From NCBI GenBank assembly GCA_036265675.1, contig DATAOP010000049.1:122418-186417 (forward strand): a DNA stretch of 64,000 bases, read 5' to 3'. This DNA is from VRUE01 sp036265675 (GTDB taxonomy: Bacteria > Actinomycetota > Thermoleophilia > Solirubrobacterales > 70-9). How positions within the stretch are numbered: the first letter of the stretch is position 1; every line of letters begins with the position of its first letter. Both the position numbers and the translations under genes were made by a program. This document shows, in pieces, positions 58,640-64,000 of the stretch. The notes under the pieces are model-generated. The model saw nothing but the letters and a program-made list of their open reading frames with translations, had not been told where the DNA came from and made no database searches.

Positions 58640-58659
58640 CATGGGGGCAAATGACCATT
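58640..58659. promoter_or_regulatory. DosR-like 20-bp box (GGG-N8-ACC) upstream of the reductase-folE operon
   Basis: On the minus strand AATGGT-N8-CCCATG. 21 nt further is a weak -10-like GACGAT (58618-58613) and 6 nt later the ATG at 58606. Confidence 0.55.
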
Positions 58660-58697
58660 TGGAAGTGGAGAACCGTGCGTTGTGACGGCGGATCAAC

Positions 58698-59210
58698 TCA
58701 CCAGCCTGGATTGCTCACTCTGCGTGGCATCGCTCGCCGGCGCCCCGAGCCCGAATCGAGGGCTGCCAATGCCCTGCCCGCGGCGGTCTTCAGATCGGGT
58801 TCACCGTTTGGGTGGTAGAGCGGGCCGTTCGCGTCGGTCAGCAGAATTTGAGTCTTAGCCGCTCCCTGCGGAGCGATCGGCCGTGAGCCTCTGAGCCGCC
58901 GGGCCAGCGATGCCAAGGTCGGGACGGCGTCGCGCACTCCAGGTCGCTCCGCTTGGTAGATGGCCCGGCCCAGAGCAGCGGCCATTTTCAGGCGCGCATC
59001 TCGGGACAGCAGGTGGCGTGCCCGCTCGCGAAGGAGGGGATCGGAGTCGGGCCTCACGCCCGCCGCCAATTCCTCGTCGAGACGGCCCTGGCCGGGCCGA
59101 GCGCGCATGGAGCGCAGACGTTGCTGCACACGGGTGGAGGCGCCGGAGATGCCCGACCGGGCATGTCTCGATTGATGCGGAGTCTGATACATCCGAACCT
59201 CCCGACTCAT
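58698..59210 (-). CDS. Hypothetical basic protein
   Basis: 170 residues, ATG 59210 with CGAGG about 9 nt upstream. Very arginine-rich (RVQQRLRSMRARPGQGRLDEEL, LLRERARHLLSRDARLKMAAALGRAIYQAERPG), probably a cytosolic nucleic-acid-associated or DNA-binding protein by composition only. A proline-containing segment QILLTDANGPLYHPNGEPDL follows, which would be odd for a simple shadow frame. No domain recognised. Its 3' end lies 38 bp before the 58640-58659 palindrome. TAATAC near 59233 may be part of its own promoter. Confidence 0.6.
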   Translation of the reverse strand: MSREVRMYQTPHQSRHARSGISGASTRVQQRLRSMRARPGQGRLDEELAAGVRPDSDPLLRERARHLLSRDARLKMAAALGRAIYQAERPGVRDAVPTLASLARRLRGSRPIAPQGAAKTQILLTDANGPLYHPNGEPDLKTAAGRALAALDSGSGRRRAMPRRVSNPGW

Positions 59211-59245
59211 CGCTTGGCCTCGAGTCGTTCGTATTAGCTTGGGGG

Positions 59246-59275
59246 GTGGCCCGCCGCCACTCGACGGCGGGCCAC
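59246..59275 (-). terminator. Strong hairpin after the DoxX-like gene
   Basis: GTGGCCCGCCG (59246-59256) and CGGCGGGCCAC (59265-59275) pair perfectly over 11 bp with an 8-nt loop, starting 12 bp past the stop of the minus-strand gene. There is no T-run, as is common in actinobacterial terminators. Confidence 0.65.
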
Positions 59276-59286
59276 TGATTCATGGG

Positions 59287-59751
59287 TCAGAGAGTTACTC
59301 GGGCACCAGGCGGGTCGTACTTGCCCGCGAGTCGGGCCAAGGTCAACGCGGCCAACATAAGCCCGAAGTCACGGAGGGCGATGTCGTAGTAGCCGGAGTA
59401 GGTGAGGAGATTGATGACGATTCCCGCGAGCCATGCGGCGACGATGTAGGCGCCGTAGCGGGGCTTGAGGGCGACTGCGATGCCGGCGATGATCTCAACG
59501 ATCCCCACCAGGTGCATCGCCGTTGAGGCGTCTCCGGGAACGATGTCGTTGATCCATGGGGCGAGGTAGACCTCCCACTCGACCAGGACGTTGAAGAACT
59601 TGTCGAGCCCGAAGGCGATGGGGGCCACCGTGAAGGCGATTCGCAGCAACAGGAACGCCTGATACCCGGGATCGCTCCTGACCTTTTCGGAAAAGGTCGG
59701 CACGAGCCTGGGATGGTCAGGTCGGGGAATCGTTGCGCTGGCAGTGGACAT
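59287..59751 (-). CDS. DoxX-like small membrane protein
   Basis: 154 residues, ATG 59751, with GGAGG 6 nt upstream. Four hydrophobic segments (about 30-50, 72-92, 97-118, 125-143). The order RIAFTVAPIAFGLDKFFN, AMHLVGIVEIIAGIAVAL, YGAYIVAAWLAGIVINLL fits the DoxX/DUF family of small membrane proteins, some of which take part in thiol stress complexes. It is the only gene of its unit and ends in a strong hairpin. A DosR-like box lies 66-85 bp before the start, and a 7-bp inverted repeat sits in its leader. Confidence 0.83.
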   Translation of the reverse strand: MSTASATIPRPDHPRLVPTFSEKVRSDPGYQAFLLLRIAFTVAPIAFGLDKFFNVLVEWEVYLAPWINDIVPGDASTAMHLVGIVEIIAGIAVALKPRYGAYIVAAWLAGIVINLLTYSGYYDIALRDFGLMLAALTLARLAGKYDPPGARVTL

Positions 59752-59765
59752 TTCGTGCCTCCATA

Positions 59766-59790
59766 TCGAGGTTCGTTCGTCTTACCTCGA
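59766..59790. promoter_or_regulatory. Inverted repeat in the leader of the DoxX-like gene
   Basis: TCGAGGT (59766-59772) and ACCTCGA (59784-59790) are perfect inverted arms, 11 bp apart, lying between the predicted -10 and the ribosome site. Either a second operator or a leader hairpin. Confidence 0.45.
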
Positions 59791-59816
59791 CACTGCCGCA
59801 GATTCGAAGAGAAACC

Positions 59817-59836
59817 AATGGGAGGAGATACCCATT
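59817..59836. promoter_or_regulatory. DosR-like 20-bp box upstream of the DoxX-like gene
   Basis: AATGGG-AGGAGATA-CCCATT: perfect 6-bp arms. 21 nt further (minus strand) is the -10-like CAGTGT (59795-59790). Confidence 0.6.
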
Positions 59837-59858
59837 TGGTGGGGCGTCCTGTTTTGGT

Positions 59859-60197
59859 TCATCCCGTTCGTGCAGGTGGTTGAGGACGTTCAGAGTCTGC
59901 GTGCGATCCCACGCCCCTGAGCAGGGCTGGCTGCAGCCCCAATAGACGTAGATCTCGCAGCACTTCTCCGAGGACCCCATCTTCGACCGGAGGCTCCCCG
60001 TCCCCGTTGCCGCTGAGCTCAATCTGCCATCCGACTTCGATCTCGCTCTCCGGCCCCGGCTGGGAGAGCCGCAGCAGGCGGATCGCGGTGTTGGGAGCGC
60101 CATCACGAAGACGACTGAGCTCGTCGGTCAACCAACGCTGCACATCCTCCGCATCGATCGGCGCGTAAGGGTGGCAGCGAATGATGATCTGTGCCAT
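59859..60197 (-). CDS. Small hypothetical protein with a leaderless promoter
   Basis: 112 residues from ATG 60197 (MAQIIIRCHPYAPIDAEDV). An in-frame ATG at 60248 is rejected because it lies within the palindrome at 60230-60249. The protein has the alternation of a small alpha/beta fold: IIIRCHPYAP, DVQRWLTDELSRLRDG, AIRLLRLSQ, EIEVGWQIELSG, LGEVLRDLRLLGL. No family recognised. GATACT (60209-60204) followed by 6 nt and ATG suggests a leaderless mRNA. Confidence 0.72.
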   Translation of the reverse strand: MAQIIIRCHPYAPIDAEDVQRWLTDELSRLRDGAPNTAIRLLRLSQPGPESEIEVGWQIELSGNGDGEPPVEDGVLGEVLRDLRLLGLQPALLRGVGSHADSERPQPPARTG

Positions 60198-60229
60198 GCG
60201 TCGAGTATCGCCTTCGCAGGCACATCCGC

Positions 60230-60249
60230 AATGGGTATCGCCATCCATT
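60230..60249. promoter_or_regulatory. DosR-like 20-bp box upstream of the 60197 gene
   Basis: AATGGG-TATCGCCA-TCCATT, one mismatch between the arms. 20 nt further (minus strand) is the -10-like GATACT (60209-60204). Confidence 0.6.
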
Positions 60250-60260
60250 CGGGGCAGCCG

Positions 60261-60920
60261 TTATGCCTCCACAAGGCCCCTTCTGATGGCGTAACGGGTC
60301 AGCTCAACCCGATTGCGCATTCCCAGCTTCTCGAGCAGGTTTGCCCGGTGACGATCGACCGTCTTCTTGCTGATCACCAGCATTTGAGCGATCTCCTCAC
60401 TGGTGTGTCCTTCGGCGATCAGCTTGACGACTTCGAGCTCCCGCGGACTGAGAGGGTCCTCTGGAATCGTCTCACCTCTCTGAGTCCCCTCAAGGTAGTC
60501 TCGCACCAGGGTCGTCACCGCAGCTGGGTAGAGAAACGGCTCGCCGCGCATCGTCGCCCGGCACGCCTCGATCAGGTCTCGGTTGGCCACCGTCTTCAAC
60601 ACATAGCCCGAGGCGCCGGCCTTCAAAGCTTCGAAGAGGTACTGCTCGTTCTCGTGCATCGAGAGCATCAGGATCCGTAACTGAGGCCTTCTGTGGCTGA
60701 TTTCTCGTGCGGCCTGTAGCCCGGTCATCCGCGGCATCGAGACATCGAGAATCGCCAGATCGATCTCTTCTGCCAAGGCCAGCTCCACGGCCTCAGCCCC
60801 GTCGCTTGCCTCGGCGACCACTTCCAAATCAGGGGCGGCGTTGAGGACCATCCGCAATCCATCCCGTACCACGACGTGATCGTCGGCCAATAGGACCTTG
60901 GTCTTAAGGGGTACCGGCAT
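60261..60920 (-). CDS. NarL/LuxR-family response regulator
   Basis: 219 residues, ATG 60920 (GGGGAG 4 nt upstream), overlapping the kinase gene by 17 bp. Receiver domain: VLLADDH acidic pair, phospho-acceptor Asp59 in LAILDVSMP, Lys105-type YVLKT. LuxR-type helix-turn-helix from about 150: LSPRELEVVKLIAEGHTSEEIAQ and KTVDRHRANLLEKLG. This is the family of DosR/DevR and NarL. It is the natural candidate for the protein that binds the four 20-bp boxes of this cluster. Confidence 0.95.
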   Translation of the reverse strand: MPVPLKTKVLLADDHVVVRDGLRMVLNAAPDLEVVAEASDGAEAVELALAEEIDLAILDVSMPRMTGLQAAREISHRRPQLRILMLSMHENEQYLFEALKAGASGYVLKTVANRDLIEACRATMRGEPFLYPAAVTTLVRDYLEGTQRGETIPEDPLSPRELEVVKLIAEGHTSEEIAQMLVISKKTVDRHRANLLEKLGMRNRVELTRYAIRRGLVEA

Positions 60921-61938
60921 CGATCTCCCCGATGGGCGCCTCTAACCGAACCACCGTCCCGGCGCCCGGCTTCGATTCGATTGCCAAGCGGCCCTGAACC
61001 AGCCTGGCTCTTTCTCGCATTCCACTCAGGCCGGCTGTCTGGACGGGCATTGGCGTCGGCAGGCCGCGGCCGTCATCAGCGATCGACAGGATCACCGTCT
61101 GCCCGTGTCCTCTCAAGCTGACCGTCGCCTCAGAGGCTTCGGCGTGTCGGATGACGTTGGTCAGACTCTCCTGGGCGACGCGATAGATGACGAGCTCGAG
61201 TTCCGGGGTCAGTCCCGGTACGCGCTCGAGCTGTCGCTCGATGCGAATCTCGCTCTGCCTCGCTACTCGCGAACAGAGAGAGATCAGCGCATTGACCAAG
61301 CCAAGGTCGTCGAGCGCCTCTGGCCGAAGCTCGCGCGAGATACGCCGCACTTCGTCAAGGGTTTCCCGAACTCTGCCGGCGACCTGGCGCAGGTCGGTCG
61401 GCGAGTCGGCCCCTGCATCTGCGGAGTGCTCGATCTGGATCGCGGCTCCGGTCAGGGTTTGCCCGATCTCATCGTGGAGTTCAGCCGCCAGCCGCTGCCG
61501 CTCCGACTCTTGAGCAGCCAGGGCGACGCGAGCACTCTCCTGCCGCTCGGCCTCGAGTCGATCGAGCATTTTGTTGAATGCGTTCGTCAGGGCGGCCACG
61601 TCAGGCCCATTCGAACCGAGGTCAATGATCCGTTCTCCAGGCTGATTGGGGTCGATCTTGCCCATTACCCCCGTGAGCCTGTGCAGCGGCGCCAGCACGC
61701 GCCGTAGGCTCCAGAGATTCAGTAGCAGCATCACTGCCAGCGCCCCCAGGACCAGCACCAGTTGCGTGAAGCTGATCGGGGCATGGATCGTCACCGGAGA
61801 GAGAATCAAGAGAAGGGCGGCCCCGACCATGATCAGGGCGCTGCCTATGTATGCGCGCCACAGCAGTGGAAGTCGCTTGGAGGGCTCAGAGGGTGGCCTC
61901 ATAATCGTGGTCCAGCGCTGATTGTCGTCGATCGGCAT
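60904..61938 (-). CDS. NarL-type sensor histidine kinase (HisKA_3)
   Basis: 344 residues from ATG 61938; ATG 61902 (Met13) is an alternative. 61938 is preferred because the spacing from the DosR-like box is then the same as on the other side. Two transmembrane helices (about 30-48 and 58-78) with a very short outer loop; a HAMP domain (about 78-135) and a coiled coil follow. HisKA_3 His155 in AAELHDEIGQTLTGA, N-type box LTNVIRHAEA and G1 IADDGRGLP. There is no PAS or GAF domain, so a membrane-linked signal is sensed. Partner of the regulator gene downstream. Confidence 0.93.
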   Translation of the reverse strand: MPIDDNQRWTTIMRPPSEPSKRLPLLWRAYIGSALIMVGAALLLILSPVTIHAPISFTQLVLVLGALAVMLLLNLWSLRRVLAPLHRLTGVMGKIDPNQPGERIIDLGSNGPDVAALTNAFNKMLDRLEAERQESARVALAAQESERQRLAAELHDEIGQTLTGAAIQIEHSADAGADSPTDLRQVAGRVRETLDEVRRISRELRPEALDDLGLVNALISLCSRVARQSEIRIERQLERVPGLTPELELVIYRVAQESLTNVIRHAEASEATVSLRGHGQTVILSIADDGRGLPTPMPVQTAGLSGMRERARLVQGRLAIESKPGAGTVVRLEAPIGEIDAGTP

Positions 61939-61970
61939 CGTCCGACGGTGCTCTTGATGCTTCACCGAGC

Positions 61971-61990
61971 AATGGGGATTGGACCCCATG
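61971..61990. promoter_or_regulatory. DosR-like 20-bp box shared by the kinase and stress-protein genes
   Basis: AATGGG-GATTGGAC-CCCATG. On the plus side 21 nt then GAGAGT (62012-62017), 6 nt, ATG 62024. On the minus side 20 nt then CACCGT (61950-61945), 6 nt, ATG 61938. One site can thus serve both divergent genes. Confidence 0.65.
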
Positions 61991-62023
61991 GCGGAATCGC
62001 GTCGGTCGCGGGAGAGTTCAAGC

Positions 62024-62515
62024 ATGAGCTCGACGTCGCCCAGCGATCCGATGGTTCTCTGCTACGACGGCTCCGAGCACGCCAAGCGCGCGATCGAGGA
62101 GGCTGCTGAGCTATTCCCAGGCGAGCACACACTCGTCCTGACGATCTGGCAGCCGGTGTCGAGCCTGCGCAGCAGCTTCGGTTGGCCAGGCATGACCGCC
62201 GGGATCAATTTGGTTGAGCTGAATCGAAACGCCGAGGAACAGGCCATCGGAATTGCCGAAGAGGGTGTCGAGATGGCGCGGCAACTTGGCCTCGACGCAG
62301 AACAGCTTGTGACCCAGGCCACCGGCTCGGTGTCGGAGACAGTGGTGGAGACAGCCGATGAATATCGAGCCGGGATCGTCATCGTCGGGTCCCGAGGACT
62401 GACCGGCCTGCGATCGAGGCTCCTTGGAAGCGTTTCCAGGGCTGTCGTCCATGACGCCCATCAGCCGACCTTGGTCGTTCATTTCCCCAAGGCAACCGAA
62501 CTGGCCGCTGCCTAA
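62024..62515 (+). CDS. Universal stress protein (UspA family)
   Basis: 163 residues from ATG 62024; earlier in-frame ATGs (61979, 61988) lie in the palindrome region and are rejected. Also GGGAGAG lies upstream, so a ribosome site or a leaderless start is possible. One Usp domain: VLCYDGSEHAKRAIEEA at the start and the ATP-binding signature GSRGLTGLRSRLLGSVS (G-x2-G-x9-G-S) near the end, so it is of the ATP-binding type. Such proteins are core members of the mycobacterial DosR regulon. Divergent from the kinase gene. Confidence 0.93.
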   Translation: MSSTSPSDPMVLCYDGSEHAKRAIEEAAELFPGEHTLVLTIWQPVSSLRSSFGWPGMTAGINLVELNRNAEEQAIGIAEEGVEMARQLGLDAEQLVTQATGSVSETVVETADEYRAGIVIVGSRGLTGLRSRLLGSVSRAVVHDAHQPTLVVHFPKATELAAA

Positions 62516-62533
62516 CGGGGCTAGTCTCGCCTC

Positions 62534-64000
62534 ATGCGGCACACGGGCTACCTCCCGCTCCGCGCCTATGCCGTGATCGGTGACGGACGGACCGTGGGGT
62601 TGGTCTCGAACCACGGGTCGGTCGACTGGCTGTGTCTGCCGAATCTCGACTCGCCGAGCGTGTTCGGTGGAGTTCTCGATGCTGAGAAGGGCGGAGGCTT
62701 TTCGCTGGCTCCCCAGATCCCCTTCACCAGCAGTCGTCGTTACGTGCCTGAGACCAATGTCCTCGAAACGGTCTTCGAGACCGAAGCAGGAACCGTTCAG
62801 GTGACCGACGCCATGCTTCTGCCGGACTCCAACCTGTCGCCGGCGAGGGAGCTCGCGCGGCGGGTGGACGGGGTCTCGGGCCAGGTCCCCATGCACTGGA
62901 GAGTCGAGCCCCGGTTCGGCTATGCGAGCCGGCAGATTCAGGTCGGTTCGCGTGCGGGCACGCCGACGATCAGCGCTGGGAAGGACGCTCTGGCCGTAAG
63001 CGTCTGGGAGGCCGGCAGCCCTATTCTCGGGGACGCCGCTGTCCATGGCAGTTTTCGCGTCGGCGCCGGGAGCCGGTCCCTGCTTGCCCTGAGCGCGGCC
63101 CACCAGGAGCCGCTCGTCCTTCCCTCGCGCGACGAAGTCGAATCACGCCTCAGCTCAACGACAGGTTTTTGGAAGAAGTGGGCGGCCGGCCGGACTATCG
63201 AGGGGCCCTGGCGAGAAGCCGTGGCCCGCAGCGCTCTCGTCCTCAAGCTCCTCATCCACTCGCCGTCCGGGGCAATCGCGGCCGCAGGGACCACATCTCT
63301 GCCGGAGCAGATCGGCGGGGCTCGCAATTGGGACTACCGCTTCTGCTGGGTGCGGGATTCTGCCTTCACCCTGAATGCCCTGTTGGAGCTGGGCTGCCTG
63401 GAAGAGGGCGAGTCATTTTTCTGGTGGCTTCTCCATGCGTCTCAACTGACCCATCCGCAACTTCGCGTCCTCTATCGCCTGAATGGGGACGCACGATCCC
63501 CCGAGTCGGTCCTTCCGCTCGCCGGCTATCGGGATTCGACACCGGTACGCGTCGGGAATGCGGCTGCGGGCCAGGATCAATTGGACATCTACGGCGACTT
63601 GTTGCAGGCGGCCTGGCTCCACGCCGTGACCAACGGTCGACTGGATTCAGAGACCGGCAAGCGCTTGGCTGAGATCGCCGACCTGGTTTGTGAGATCTGG
63701 CGCCGACCGGACAGCGGCATCTGGGAGGTGCGCAGCGAGCCGCTGCATTTCACTCATTCCAAGATGATGTGCTGGGTTGCACTCGATCGGGCGGTGAGGC
63801 TTTCAAAGCTCGGTCTCGTTCCTCGAGATCACGAACGAAGATGGCGAGCGGAAGCTCAGGCGATCCTCGACTTCATCGAGACACGATGCTGGTCCGATGA
63901 CCTTGAAAGTTATGTGCGATCACCCGAGAGCGAGGAGCTCGACGCCAGCCTCCTGCTCGGCGCTCTCATGGACTATCCGAGCGCGAGGGACCCCCAGATG
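62534..64000 (+). CDS. Glycoside hydrolase family 15 (glucoamylase/trehalase-like), cut by right edge
   Basis: 489 codons visible; the C-terminus lies outside. ATG 62534 is 18 bp after the stress-protein stop. Residues 1-230 are the beta-sandwich domain (LPLRAYAVIGDGRTVGLVSNHGSVDWLCLP, shown as SNHGSVDWLCLP). The (alpha/alpha)6 barrel begins with the GH15 signature GGARNWDYRFCWVRDSAFTL. GIWEVRSEPLHFTHSKMMCW contains the catalytic general-acid Glu. Bacterial relatives hydrolyse trehalose or alpha-glucans in the cytoplasm. TAGTCT 6 nt before the ATG may be a leaderless promoter, or it is co-transcribed with the stress gene. Confidence 0.92.
   Translation, partial: MRHTGYLPLRAYAVIGDGRTVGLVSNHGSVDWLCLPNLDSPSVFGGVLDAEKGGGFSLAPQIPFTSSRRYVPETNVLETVFETEAGTVQVTDAMLLPDSNLSPARELARRVDGVSGQVPMHWRVEPRFGYASRQIQVGSRAGTPTISAGKDALAVSVWEAGSPILGDAAVHGSFRVGAGSRSLLALSAAHQEPLVLPSRDEVESRLSSTTGFWKKWAAGRTIEGPWREAVARSALVLKLLIHSPSGAIAAAGTTSLPEQIGGARNWDYRFCWVRDSAFTLNALLELGCLEEGESFFWWLLHASQLTHPQLRVLYRLNGDARSPESVLPLAGYRDSTPVRVGNAAAGQDQLDIYGDLLQAAWLHAVTNGRLDSETGKRLAEIADLVCEIWRRPDSGIWEVRSEPLHFTHSKMMCWVALDRAVRLSKLGLVPRDHERRWRAEAQAILDFIETRCWSDDLESYVRSPESEELDASLLLGALMDYPSARDPQM

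Noticed and set aside
60198..60248. Longer start of the 59859 gene at 60248
   Set aside because: It would lie in the regulatory palindrome and encodes a Cys-rich stretch unlike the rest of the protein.
1..64000. CRISPR arrays, insertion sequences, prophage, rRNA
   Set aside because: None seen: the repeats present are protein-module repeats or short inverted repeats at promoters.

Overview
The window is high-GC DNA with dense gene packing, many GTG starts, 4-bp ATGA stop/start overlaps and several leaderless-looking promoters. Together these point to an actinobacterium. The very large secreted NHL / fibronectin / beta-propeller proteins with Cys-pair plus His/Arg-rich tails suggest Thermoleophilia (Solirubrobacterales-like); that placement is inference. 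No rRNA, tRNA, CRISPR array, transposase or phage gene was seen.

Region 1 (1-13.5 kb): a minus-strand operon of giant exoproteins (starts at 11153 and runs off the left edge). Two unrelated architectures alternate. Type B is a beta-propeller core with Ig/NHL insertions and a basic Cys-containing tail. Type A is a Cys/CPxxSQxG beta-sandwich family. The 328-bp upstream region carries an inverted repeat around a candidate promoter, followed by two tetR-like regulators, a palindrome and a small divergent ORF.

Region 2 (13.5-25.5 kb): a cyclase-homology/AAA-ATPase/tetratricopeptide-like giant regulator, a GlsB-type membrane protein, a GH114-like secreted protein divergent from a terpene-synthase-like DUF2600 gene coupled to a cis-prenyltransferase, then an MMPL transporter, a small secreted protein and two paralogous secreted proteins.

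Region 3 (25.5-46 kb): a second, paralogous giant-exoprotein operon (44256 to 25593, order B-B-A-B-A, all coupled by short overlaps). A near-consensus promoter precedes it, and it is divergent from a gene encoding two tandem TetR modules. The two loci look like copies of one TetR-controlled surface/exoprotein system, which is the strongest candidate for an undescribed system here.

Region 4 (46-56.3 kb): class A penicillin-binding protein, nitrilase-family hydrolase, flippase-like membrane protein, then a lipoprotein / DipZ-like thiol redox protein / OmpR-type regulator / sensor kinase operon, a leaderless cupin, a GT2 glycosyltransferase with a small membrane protein, and a tiny secreted peptide.

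Region 5 (56.3-64 kb): a stress cluster: FAD-dependent reductase coupled to GTP cyclohydrolase I, DoxX-like protein, NarL-type two-component pair, universal stress protein and a GH15 enzyme cut by the right edge. Four 20-bp palindromes of the form AATGGG-N8-CCCATT lie at nearly constant distances (20-21 nt) from weak -10-like hexamers in front of five of these transcription units. The layout resembles a DosR/DevR dormancy regulon and would make the two-component pair autoregulatory.
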